From the NCBI GenBank assembly GCA_947649495.1, contig CANSRU010000006.1, positions 1 through 64,000 on the forward strand: a DNA stretch of 64,000 nucleotides, written 5' to 3'. Under the pieces are notes generated by a model. The model was given only the letters and a program-made list of their open reading frames with translations, searched no databases and was not told the DNA's origin. The stretch is from an uncultured Porphyromonadaceae bacterium. GTDB taxonomy: Bacteria; Bacteroidota; Bacteroidia; Bacteroidales; Muribaculaceae. Shown here one piece after another: positions 34,203 to 43,021 of the stretch; the stretch's first letter is position 1; the number at the start of each line of letters is the position of its first letter. The position numbers and the translations under genes were made by a program.

Positions 34203-35603
34203 TTAGCGTCCGCCGCCGAGCGACTGATACAGATTTATCAGTGCGCGCGCCTGCGAATTCTGGGCCATGATAGCCGACAGCTGGGCTGAAAGCAGATTCT
34301 GCTGCGCGGTGAGCACGTCGAGGTAAGTGGTGTTGTACGAACCGAGGCGCAGAAGTTCCTGAGTGTAGTCCACAGCCTGCGAGAGTTTGTCAGACTGAAG
34401 AGCAAGATATTTCTGCTTCTCGACACTCTTTTCATAGAGAGTCATGGCATCGCTCACTTCGGCGCTCGCGCTCATCAGGGTATATTCGAAGTTATTGAGA
34501 GCCTGCTTCTGCTGAGCCTTTGCAGCCTCCAGACGAGCTATGTTCTGACCGCGGGCAAACAGGGGCACAGTAAGCGAACCGGCCAGCTGGATGAAGAATT
34601 TACCGGGGTTGGTAATCATAGAGCCGAGCAGATTCGTAAACCCTCCGTTGGCAGTGATGTTAAGCCCGGGATAGAAAGCGGCGCGGGCACTGTTGGTTGA
34701 ATAATAGGCCACAGCGAGATTGAGCTCGGCAGCACGCACGTCGGGGCGGGATGCAAGCTCGCGCATCGGTATGGACTCACGCATTATCACAGGCATGGCG
34801 AGCACACTTTCGGTGGATATGGTCCACTTCTGCGGCATGGCATTGACAAGGAGCGAGAGTGTATTGTACATCTCATCGAGACTCACCTCAAGATCGGTTA
34901 TCGAACCAAGTATGCCATAATACTGAGCCTCGCTCTGCACCACAGCCACCTCGGTAACCTTACCGGCCTCCTTGAGGTCCTTCATAGTATTGACACTCTC
35001 ATTCCACAATTTGGCGGTGTTGCGGCTCACGGCGAGCTGACGCTCAAGAGCCACGATACCATAGTAGCAGTTGGCAACGCCGGCTATTATCTGCGAGCGG
35101 ACAGCCTGAGCATATTCCTGCGACTGTTCGTAGGCAGCCTGCGCACCACGCTTGCTGTTGAGCAATTTGGCGAAGATATCAATCTCCCAACTTACAGACA
35201 ATGGAATCTGATAGCTCCACGACATAGGCTGGCTGGGGTTGACAAAGAATTTTGAACCCGCACCGTTAGGACCGAGAGCCACTGAAGGCAGATAGCTCAG
35301 ACGTGCCCCCTTGAGCTGGGCGTGAGCCATATCCACATTGAGTTTGGCGTTGCGCAGATTGGTATTGTTGGCAAGAGCCCGGTCGATAAGGTCGGCGAGT
35401 ACCGGATCGGTAAACACCTCCTGCCAGCGCATATTGCCGAAAGCGGCGCTGTCAATGTCGGCCTCCTGTGCTTTCTTGTACTCGGCGGCAAGAGCTGACT
35501 GCTCCTTCTCCAAGTCAAATTTCTTGTATATGTTGCAACTGCCCATGGTGGCCGAAACCACCACGGCTACAGTTGCCGCTATTGTCAATTTTCTGATGTT
35601 CAT
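34203..35603 (-). CDS. Outer membrane efflux lipoprotein (TolC/OprM/NodT family)
   Basis: A ~466-residue outer membrane factor with a lipoprotein signal ending MGSC (Cys about 22). An ATG two codons earlier (35609) is an alternative start. Two OEP repeats are visible, with the long helices 'ANNTNLRNAKLNVDMAHAQLKGARLSYLPSVAL' and 'TNSARAAFYPGLNITANGGFTNLLGSM', and 'RPDVRAAELNLAVAYY', the OprM/NodT signature. It forms the trimeric exit duct for the RND pump encoded just upstream; its start lies within 10 bases of the pump stop codon. Confidence 0.93.
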   Translation of the reverse strand: MNIRKLTIAATVAVVVSATMGSCNIYKKFDLEKEQSALAAEYKKAQEADIDSAAFGNMRWQEVFTDPVLADLIDRALANNTNLRNAKLNVDMAHAQLKGARLSYLPSVALGPNGAGSKFFVNPSQPMSWSYQIPLSVSWEIDIFAKLLNSKRGAQAAYEQSQEYAQAVRSQIIAGVANCYYGIVALERQLAVSRNTAKLWNESVNTMKDLKEAGKVTEVAVVQSEAQYYGILGSITDLEVSLDEMYNTLSLLVNAMPQKWTISTESVLAMPVIMRESIPMRELASRPDVRAAELNLAVAYYSTNSARAAFYPGLNITANGGFTNLLGSMITNPGKFFIQLAGSLTVPLFARGQNIARLEAAKAQQKQALNNFEYTLMSASAEVSDAMTLYEKSVEKQKYLALQSDKLSQAVDYTQELLRLGSYNTTYLDVLTAQQNLLSAQLSAIMAQNSQARALINLYQSLGGGR

Positions 35604-35612
35604 AATCATCGG

Positions 35613-38600
35613 TTAACGTGAATATTGTTCGATTTCGTTCTCTATGCCTTCGTTGTCGGTATCCTCCCACTTCAGCGGTGTAATCTTTTCCTGAATTATC
35701 TGGAATGCCACAAACAGAGCGGGCACAATGAATATCTGGAATATCATACCAATCAACATACCGCCCACCGAGCCGGTGCCGAGCGCCTTGTTACCGTTGG
35801 CGCCCACACCCGAGGCATACATCATCGGGAGCAGACCGATAATCAACGCGAGCGAAGTCATAAGAATGGGTCGCAGACGTGCGGCGGCACCATTGATGGC
35901 GGCATTGACTATCGACATACCTGTACGGCGACGCTCGAGCGCGAATTCCACGATAAGGATGGCGTTCTTGGCCAACAGACCGATAAGCATGATCAACGCA
36001 ATCTGCAGATATATATTATTGGAGATATCGCGGAGGTCGGCGAAGATGAATGTACCCATCAGACCGAACGGCACGGAAAGAATTACGGAGAACGGAAGCA
36101 TGTAGCTCTCATACTGCGCTGAAAGAAGCAGGTAGACGAAAAGCAGACACAGACCGAATATCACGGCGGTGGTGTTGCCGGAGCTGTTACCTTCCTCACG
36201 TGTCATACCGGCATACTCAAAACCATAACCCTGGGGAAGTGTCTCGGCGGCCACACGCTCAATGGCAGCGATGGCATCGCCCGACGAGTAACCCTGAGCA
36301 GGCTGTCCGGTAACGGAGATGGACTGGAACATATTGAAACGGTTGAGCAAGTCAGGACCATACACGCGGGTGAGCTTCACAAAGTTGGCTATGGGAGCCA
36401 TCTCGGCACCGTTACGCACCTTGATGCTGTTGAGTGTCTCGGGCGACACACGCGCTTCGGGAGAAGCCTGCATCATAACGCGGTAAATCTTACCGAAGCG
36501 GTTGAAGTTTGATACATACATACCGCCATAATAGCCCTGAAGTGTGGTAAGAATCGTTTTAGGAGATATACCGGCCTGCTTTGCCTTTGCCGCATCGATA
36601 TCGATGAGATACTGCGGGAAGGTGGGATTGAAGGTGGTATATGCCATCTGTATCTCGGGCTGTGAGTTGAGCGCGCCGAGGAATCCCTGAACCACGGCGA
36701 AGAAGTCGTTGATATCGCCGCCGGTCTTATCCTGCATCTTTATCTCAAAACCGTTTGTAGCTGAATAACCGGTAATCATAGGCGGAGCGAAAATCATGCA
36801 TCGGCCATCCTTGATGTGCTGTCCGGTCAAGGCATACAGCATACCGATAACATTGTCGGCACTCTCGCTCTTGTCGCGCTCCGACCAGTCCTTCAGCTTG
36901 ATAATGAACGAACCGTAGGTTGCACCCTGACCTGCAATGAAGCTATAGCCAAGAATTTTCTGGCTGTAGGCCACAGCAGGAATCTGCTGAATGAGAGCAT
37001 CGACCTTATCCATAGTCTCAAGAGTACGCTCCTGCGATGTACCCGGAGGCATGTCAATCATACAGAACACCATACCGGTATCCTCGTTGGGCACAAGCGC
37101 CGACGGAGTGCGGCCCATCAACCATACAAGAACCACTATCGATACTGCCACGGTGACAAACGCTGTGATTTTGTGACGGATAAAGAAGCGAACTCCCTTC
37201 TTGTACTTTTCGAGCTGCGCATCGTACATAGTGTTGAACCAGAAGTGGAAGCGCTTCACGAAATTGCGTTTGCCCTGATGCTCCTCGGTGTGAGGTTTCA
37301 GGAACACCGCACACAATGCAGGCGACAGCGTCAACGCATTGATGGCCGAGAAGCCGATGGCCACTGCCATGGTCAGACCGAACTGCTGGTAGAACACACC
37401 TGCGGTACCGGGCATGAACGACACCGGGATGAACACAAGCATCATTACCAAGGTAATGGATATGATGGCGCCACCAATCTCGTTCATTGCATCGATGGCG
37501 GCTTTGCGCGCGCTCTTGTAACCTACGTCGAGCTTGGCATGCACCGCCTCCACCACCACTATGGCATCGTCGACCACAATCGCGATTGCAAGCACCAATG
37601 CCGAAAGTGTGATAAGGTTTATGGAGAATCCGATAAGTTTAAGCACAAAGAATGTACCGACAAGCGCCACAGGGATGGCGATGGCGGGGATAATGGTGGA
37701 GCGCAAGTCCTGAAGGAAGATGTAAACCACCACGAATACAAGGAGGAATGCCTCGATAAGGGTCTGGATCACATGGTGAATAGAGGCATAGAGGAACTCA
37801 TTGTTGTTCATCGGAATCGCGAAGTGCAATCCGTCGGGGAGGTCCTTGGTCATTATCTCAACCTGCTTCTCGCAATCCTCGATAATCTGCGTAGCGTTTG
37901 AGCCGGCGGTCTGGAACACGATGGCCATTGTGCCGGGCTTGCCATTGAGTGTGTTGGCAAATCCGTAAGTAACACGGCCAAGTTCTATTTCAGCAACATC
38001 TTTCAGGCGGAGCACCTCGCCATTGTCATTGGCACGGATTACAATCTCGCCAAACTCCTCGGGGGTGACGAGACGACCACGGTAACGCATGGTGTACTGG
38101 AACGACTGGTCGCCCTGCTCACCGAATGCACCGGGAGCGGCCTCTATGTTCTGTTCGGCAAGAGCGGCCGACACATCGGTAGGATCGAGATGGTACTGAG
38201 CCATCACATCGGGTTTGAGCCATATACGCATAGAGTAATCGGCACCGAAACTTAACACATCGCCCACACCCTGCACACGCTGGATAACGGGAATCACGTT
38301 AATCTTCATATAGTTGTCAAGGAACTCCTGCGAGTAAGCCTCGGGGTTGTCGGTATATAGAGCTATACCCATCAACATTGAAGTCTGTCGCTTCTGTGTC
38401 AGCACACCCACCTGAGTAACCTCAGCGGGGAGCAGGCTCTGAGCCTTGGCAACACGGTTCTGCACATCCACCGCAGCCATGTCGGGGTCGAAGCCCTGCT
38501 CGAAATACACATTGATGGTGGCTGAGCCGGTGTTGGTAGCCGTAGATTCCATATAGGTCATACCCTCGGCACCGTTGATTGACTCCTCAAGCGGGGCAAT

Positions 38601-38786
38601 CACGGAGTTGAGCACAGCCTGCGCATTTGCACCGGTATAGGTGGTGCTTACCTGAATTGTTGGCGGTGCGATGTCGGGATATTGCGTGATTGGCAGCGAT
38701 ACCAATCCGATCAGACCCAACAGCACAATAAATATCGATATAACCGTCGATAGCACCGGCCGGTTAATGAACGTATCTAATTTCAT
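35613..38786 (-). CDS. acrB-like: RND-type multidrug efflux pump, inner membrane subunit (AcrB/MexB-like, HAE1)
   Basis: A 1,057-residue hydrophobe/amphiphile RND transporter. It starts 'MKLDTFINRPVLSTVISIFIVLLGLIGLVSLPITQYPDIAPPTIQVSTTYTGANAQAV'. Proton-relay Asp residues are in 'AIAIVVDDAIVVVEAVHAKLD' (TM4) and the Lys of TM10 in 'GLLAKNAILIVEFALERR'. Both large periplasmic loops are present and the length is normal. It exports hydrophobic compounds, possibly bile salts or antibiotics in a gut setting; the substrate is inference. It is the middle gene of the adaptor-pump-outer membrane factor operon, 53 bases after the adaptor gene. Confidence 0.97.
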   Translation of the reverse strand: MKLDTFINRPVLSTVISIFIVLLGLIGLVSLPITQYPDIAPPTIQVSTTYTGANAQAVLNSVIAPLEESINGAEGMTYMESTATNTGSATINVYFEQGFDPDMAAVDVQNRVAKAQSLLPAEVTQVGVLTQKRQTSMLMGIALYTDNPEAYSQEFLDNYMKINVIPVIQRVQGVGDVLSFGADYSMRIWLKPDVMAQYHLDPTDVSAALAEQNIEAAPGAFGEQGDQSFQYTMRYRGRLVTPEEFGEIVIRANDNGEVLRLKDVAEIELGRVTYGFANTLNGKPGTMAIVFQTAGSNATQIIEDCEKQVEIMTKDLPDGLHFAIPMNNNEFLYASIHHVIQTLIEAFLLVFVVVYIFLQDLRSTIIPAIAIPVALVGTFFVLKLIGFSINLITLSALVLAIAIVVDDAIVVVEAVHAKLDVGYKSARKAAIDAMNEIGGAIISITLVMMLVFIPVSFMPGTAGVFYQQFGLTMAVAIGFSAINALTLSPALCAVFLKPHTEEHQGKRNFVKRFHFWFNTMYDAQLEKYKKGVRFFIRHKITAFVTVAVSIVVLVWLMGRTPSALVPNEDTGMVFCMIDMPPGTSQERTLETMDKVDALIQQIPAVAYSQKILGYSFIAGQGATYGSFIIKLKDWSERDKSESADNVIGMLYALTGQHIKDGRCMIFAPPMITGYSATNGFEIKMQDKTGGDINDFFAVVQGFLGALNSQPEIQMAYTTFNPTFPQYLIDIDAAKAKQAGISPKTILTTLQGYYGGMYVSNFNRFGKIYRVMMQASPEARVSPETLNSIKVRNGAEMAPIANFVKLTRVYGPDLLNRFNMFQSISVTGQPAQGYSSGDAIAAIERVAAETLPQGYGFEYAGMTREEGNSSGNTTAVIFGLCLLFVYLLLSAQYESYMLPFSVILSVPFGLMGTFIFADLRDISNNIYLQIALIMLIGLLAKNAILIVEFALERRRTGMSIVNAAINGAAARLRPILMTSLALIIGLLPMMYASGVGANGNKALGTGSVGGMLIGMIFQIFIVPALFVAFQIIQEKITPLKWEDTDNEGIENEIEQYSR

Positions 38787-38839
38787 TGTCTATGTGAACT
38801 GTTTTTTCTATCAAATGATTGTTTTATCAAGGCCGGCAA

Positions 38840-40021
38840 TTATTTCTGCTCTCCGGCAGGCTGAGCCGACTGAGCCTCGGCTGCAGCCTTGGCATCAACG
38901 GGGGTTATCACCATTCCGTCTTTCACTTTGGTGCCCACACCCTCAACCGCGATACGGTCGCCGGGCTTCAGACCTGAGGTGACAACGAAGTTCTTACCAT
39001 CGTTGACTGCCTGCACGGTGATTACCTGAGAGCTAACCTTATTGGAATCGTTAACCACATAAACGAAACGGCGGTCCTGAAGTTCGTATGTTGCTTTCTG
39101 GGGAATTACGATAGCGTTCTCCTGACGTATGGGAACAAGTATAGAACCTGTGCTGCCGCTGCGGAGCATTCCACCGGCATTGTCAAAGAGAGCACGCACG
39201 CTTGCCGCACCTGTAGCTGTGTCAATCACACCCGAAACGGTGGCCACAGTACCCTCTACAGGATATATCGTGCCGTCGGCCAAGCGCAGCTGCACTTTGG
39301 GCATGGAATCGATTGCAGCGTCGAGCGAACGGCTTCCACCGGCAGTCATCTCCAGCAGGTCCTTCTCAGTAAGTGAGAAATAGGCATAAACCTTGGAATT
39401 GTCGGAGATGGTGGTCAACGGTTGAGCCGACGATGGCGATGCGAGCGAGCCTTCACGGTTAGGTATGGTACCCACACGTCCGTCGCTCGGAGCGGTCACC
39501 ACAGTGTATGCAAGATTCTTGCGGGCGTTGACCAAAGCCGACTGAGCCTGGGCGAGAGCAGCACGTGCTGTCTGCACATCGTTGTCGGCAAGCTGATATT
39601 CGTATGAGCTTATTATATTCTTATCGAGAAGCTGACGCTTGGTGTCGGCAGTCATCTGAGCTGTTTTCAGACGTGTCTGAGCCGAGTTCACAGCAGCCTG
39701 CGCATTATCTACCGCAGCCTGATATTGCACCTGGTCAATGGTGAAAAGAGTCTGTCCTTTGCGCACGTACTGACCTTCGTCCACATGCACTTTAGTGATA
39801 AATCCGGTAACCTGCGGGCGGATGTCGATATCCGTCTTACCTTTGATGAGCGCCGGATACACGCTCTGGTTGTCAGCGCTGGTCAGAGCCACGGTTTCAG
39901 TGGCAATCTGAGGAGCGGGAGCCTGTTGCTGCTGGGCTTCTCCACCACACGAAGAAGCGATCATGTTCATTGTCAAACCGACAGCAAGAGCCGCGGTGCC
40001 GTTGAGCATTCTTACATTCAT
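38840..40021 (-). CDS. acrA-like: RND efflux periplasmic adaptor (AcrA/MexA-like membrane fusion protein)
   Basis: A ~393-residue adaptor lipoprotein. The start at 40021 gives MNVRMLNGTAALAVGLTMNMIASSC (Cys25); an upstream ATG at 40039 is also open. The lipoyl/barrel-sandwich half-motifs flank a coiled-coil hairpin: 'DIDIRPQVTGFITKVHVDEGQYVRKGQTLFTID' and 'VVTAPSDGRVGTIPNREGSLASPS', with Ala/Gln-rich helices between ('AAVDNAQAAVNSAQTRLKTAQ'). A Gln/Pro-rich linker follows the lipidated Cys. It is the first gene of the operon. No TetR or MarR gene lies beside it, but a palindrome occurs in its upstream region. Confidence 0.95.
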   Translation of the reverse strand: MNVRMLNGTAALAVGLTMNMIASSCGGEAQQQQAPAPQIATETVALTSADNQSVYPALIKGKTDIDIRPQVTGFITKVHVDEGQYVRKGQTLFTIDQVQYQAAVDNAQAAVNSAQTRLKTAQMTADTKRQLLDKNIISSYEYQLADNDVQTARAALAQAQSALVNARKNLAYTVVTAPSDGRVGTIPNREGSLASPSSAQPLTTISDNSKVYAYFSLTEKDLLEMTAGGSRSLDAAIDSMPKVQLRLADGTIYPVEGTVATVSGVIDTATGAASVRALFDNAGGMLRSGSTGSILVPIRQENAIVIPQKATYELQDRRFVYVVNDSNKVSSQVITVQAVNDGKNFVVTSGLKPGDRIAVEGVGTKVKDGMVITPVDAKAAAEAQSAQPAGEQK

Positions 40022-40115
40022 AATTCTTTCTTTTAACATATTCTTTTTTTCCTTTATTTCTATTTTTACCTATTGAAACGGTTTATGAGATAAGTGTATA
40101 TATTTTTTCAACGTG

Positions 40116-40160
40116 CAAAATTACTCAACATCCAACTCTAAAAATATGATATATATCATA
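40116..40160 (-). promoter_or_regulatory. Promoter and palindromic operator candidate for the efflux operon
   Basis: Minus strand TAATTTTG (40123-40116) fits TAnnTTTG. Twenty-two bases further upstream is a perfect 16-base palindrome, TATGATATATATCATA (40145-40160), placed where an activator or repressor could act on the -33 region. The leader would be ~90 bases. Confidence 0.4.
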
Positions 40161-40194
40161 AAAATGCCCATTGTTAACATTTTTTGCATACAAA

Positions 40195-40226
40195 CCGGGG
40201 ATGCTACCTTTCGATAACATCCCCGG
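40195..40226 (-). terminator. Probable terminator of the GH84 gene
   Basis: Nine-base-pair stem CCGGGGATG / CATCCCCGG with a 14-base loop, 20 bases past the GH84 stop codon. Only a short T run (TTTG) follows on the minus strand, so strength is uncertain. Confidence 0.6.
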
Positions 40227-40246
40227 ACTCACACGCCGAAATAATT

Positions 40247-42796
40247 TTATTTCTGCACTATTTCATAGATATTGGCATCGCCCTCAATCACTATGCGCGA
40301 TGCATCGGGATCGAGCTGCATCTCAGCAAACGGAGCGAGAATCTCGCGCATACGCAACTCCTTGCCATCGGCATCAAGCTGGAATACTCTTACCGGCGCC
40401 TGCGGCATATCGGCAAGCAGCACCAACTTCCGTGTACCGGGACGGCGGTCGAACGCCAGACGGCCCGATGTCGTGTAAGTGGTGAGAGGATTTCCGTCGA
40501 ATGCGAGCAACGAGCCTTCGGGATCGACCGACGAAATATTAAGGCCTATGCGGGCTGCTGTGGGAGGATTGACACGGAATGTACGCACTGAAGCCCAATT
40601 GGTTTTCTCCGAATCCAGACGCTTCAGACGCAGGTAACGTGCGCGGACAGGCTCTCCCGACCATTCCACTATGTATGTGCGGGAAAGGTCGCCGGTGAGC
40701 GGGAACCACGTACGGCCATCGACAGAACCCTCAAGACGTACATGGTCGAAATAATCCACATCGTCCACTGAATTACGGCCCTGATGAACAATCACCTCCT
40801 CGACAGGACGCACCTCCATCATGTCCACACCAATCCAGTCGCCGGCTCCTTGTGAGTTGGCCGATGTGTAGTAAGTGGTGGTGTCATTGTCAAGCATCAA
40901 TCTTGACAATGTGGTACGCAGATTGGGATATGAACCCACACCTTTATATACAGTAGGCTTTTTGCCCGACAGTTTTTCAAAATAAGCGCAGAGCATGTCG
41001 TTCATGGAATTTTCGTAGAACGGATGCAATTTCATTGTTCCTATTTTATGAGCCTCATATTCACTCTTGTCGGCGGGCGACATCACATTGGCCACATATC
41101 CGGCCCAGAACAATGAATCGTTTCCGGCCTCGTAGGTCTTTATCAAGTCAAGGGTGCGCAAACCGCGCTTACCCACTTTTGTGAATTGTTTCAACCAGGG
41201 CGACAGCTCACTGAGCAGCGCACGGTTGGAGCAACCGAGATTCATTGCGTTCTCCACAGTCGTGATTTTCTCAAACTCCTGCTTAAGAGCCTCAAACTGC
41301 TCAGGGGTGTATTTATTAAAGGGGAATGTGGTGGTTTCCCACGATTCATCGCGACGGTATCCGGTTTCAGTGTCGGTGGAATGGATTGCAAACGTGCGGT
41401 AAGCATCGGCAGCGTCGGGAACAAGCTCTACAAGGCCACGTTCCCAATTGTCGATAGCATTGTAGGCGGGTGTGTTCCATGCATAGTCGGCCACCCCGTA
41501 AAGAGCAAGTTTGGAAGCCTCGCCATGCTCCATCGGATTGCTCTCTATACCGGCCACCTCGGCCGATGTGAGGTCGGTGGCAAGGCCATAAACAGGACCT
41601 TGAAGAATGATGTGCTTACAATAGTCGGTAACCGGATAGTTCCACCAATAGAGAGCGGGGCGTTTTATGCGCGAGTCTATGAAATCAAGAGTTTCGTGGG
41701 TAAGGTCGCTGCACACCACAGCTCCGGTCCAGAACACCTCGACATCAGGATTAAGTCCGCGTCCATACACCGCGAGAGGTCCATCGGGACCCGGCTTGGC
41801 CCAAAGCTGGGAATAATCGGTGGGGCACACAATCAGATTGGTGACATCGCCTTTGGCCTTAACAAAATCTTTCGTAAGATTATTGAGCAGTTCCACCTGC
41901 TTCTGGGGATTAGTACCTTCGCCTTCGATATCGTCGAAGAATATGGCGAAGGAACGCACGCCAAGATCGTACATCATATTGAATTTACCCACAAGACTGT
42001 CGTAGTCGGCCTTGTTCCAGCGAATATCCTTACCGGGGTGTATAGCCCAGATGAAATTCACCCGATTTTTCTTAGCCGCGGCCACGAGCTCCTTTATATT
42101 TTTCGCCTGGTCGGCCGGATAGGGCTGGCGCCAGTATGGCGAACTGTGATAAGGGTCATCCTTGGGGCCGTAGAGATAATCGTTAAGTTTGTTCTGCCCA
42201 TAGAAGTCAAGCAATGACAAACGCACCTGATGCGACCACGGAGTTCCATAGAATCCCTCCACCACTCCACGGTATTTCATACTCGGGTAGTCATTGATTA
42301 CCATCATGGGCAATCCGCCCTCTTTCTTCACGGCATCACCTGCCAGTATCTGCCGGAGTGTCTGAAGCGCGTAAAAAGCTCCGCGCTCATCGTAACCGGT
42401 AATCTTTATGCCTTTGGTGCCGATGTCGAGCAGATAAGCCCCCGACACCTCTTTCACTCCGGCCTTACGTGCTTTCTTGGCGCCGAAATCTATGGTCAGC
42501 GGCAATCCATTGTGCGACTGGCGTAGGAAACCGAGGTCGTCTGAAAATTTCTTATGCTTGTCTTTGACGTTGAACCCGCCTGATATGTTGAGCACACCGG
42601 TATAGGGACGCTCTATGCTTTGGGGGGTGGGGTTGATAACAATGCCCTTATGGTCTATCTTGTGACCCGGCACGGCGTTGAACTCCTGAACTTCGCCACG
42701 CTGGGACGAAAGGTCGAAGCTATCGTCCTGCGCCACAGCCGCGGAACACGACAGCAACATGGCGGCAAAGGACAGAATCAGATGATTACTGCTCAT
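40247..42796 (-). CDS. GH84 beta-N-acetylglucosaminidase (O-GlcNAcase-like hexosaminidase)
   Basis: An 849-residue secreted exo-hexosaminidase resembling the Bacteroides GH84 enzyme. A signal peptide covers about 1-22. An N-terminal GH20b-like domain ('GIVINPTPQSIERPYTGVLNISGGF', 'GYDERGAFYALQTLRQIL') precedes the catalytic barrel ('YRGVVEGFYGTPWSHQVRLSLLDFYGQNKLNDYLYGPKDDPYH'). The Asp-Asp pair of substrate-assisted catalysis is in 'FAIFFDDIEGEG' (D288-D289). The C-terminal region (about 640-770) looks like an F5/8 type C carbohydrate-binding domain. It removes terminal beta-GlcNAc from mucin or other glycans in the periplasm. It is divergent from the GH109 gene, suggesting joint use. Confidence 0.96.
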   Translation of the reverse strand: MSSNHLILSFAAMLLSCSAAVAQDDSFDLSSQRGEVQEFNAVPGHKIDHKGIVINPTPQSIERPYTGVLNISGGFNVKDKHKKFSDDLGFLRQSHNGLPLTIDFGAKKARKAGVKEVSGAYLLDIGTKGIKITGYDERGAFYALQTLRQILAGDAVKKEGGLPMMVINDYPSMKYRGVVEGFYGTPWSHQVRLSLLDFYGQNKLNDYLYGPKDDPYHSSPYWRQPYPADQAKNIKELVAAAKKNRVNFIWAIHPGKDIRWNKADYDSLVGKFNMMYDLGVRSFAIFFDDIEGEGTNPQKQVELLNNLTKDFVKAKGDVTNLIVCPTDYSQLWAKPGPDGPLAVYGRGLNPDVEVFWTGAVVCSDLTHETLDFIDSRIKRPALYWWNYPVTDYCKHIILQGPVYGLATDLTSAEVAGIESNPMEHGEASKLALYGVADYAWNTPAYNAIDNWERGLVELVPDAADAYRTFAIHSTDTETGYRRDESWETTTFPFNKYTPEQFEALKQEFEKITTVENAMNLGCSNRALLSELSPWLKQFTKVGKRGLRTLDLIKTYEAGNDSLFWAGYVANVMSPADKSEYEAHKIGTMKLHPFYENSMNDMLCAYFEKLSGKKPTVYKGVGSYPNLRTTLSRLMLDNDTTTYYTSANSQGAGDWIGVDMMEVRPVEEVIVHQGRNSVDDVDYFDHVRLEGSVDGRTWFPLTGDLSRTYIVEWSGEPVRARYLRLKRLDSEKTNWASVRTFRVNPPTAARIGLNISSVDPEGSLLAFDGNPLTTYTTSGRLAFDRRPGTRKLVLLADMPQAPVRVFQLDADGKELRMREILAPFAEMQLDPDASRIVIEGDANIYEIVQK

Positions 42797-42838
42797 GGTA
42801 TATCAGCTTGTTGTTTAATGATTGGTTTTGATTTTATG

Positions 42839-42978
42839 CAAAAATAGCACAAAAACTTCACATATAGAAATACTTCACCACTATGAGCGATAATGCGAAG
42901 TCTGTAGCCGAATAAATTTAGCTTTGCGCTTTATATGTATATTTGGCTTGCGCCCAATATACTTTATTCGTACATTTG
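42839..42978. promoter_or_regulatory. Divergent promoters between GH84 (-) and GH109 (+)
   Basis: Minus strand: TATTTTTG at 42846-42839, ~43 bases above the GH84 start. Plus strand: TTG (42948-42950), 20 bases, TACATTTG (42971-42978), a strong match giving a ~37-base leader for GH109. Confidence 0.5.
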
Positions 42979-43021
42979 CACATAAACATAATAACCATAC
43001 CATACTACACATTCTCACATT

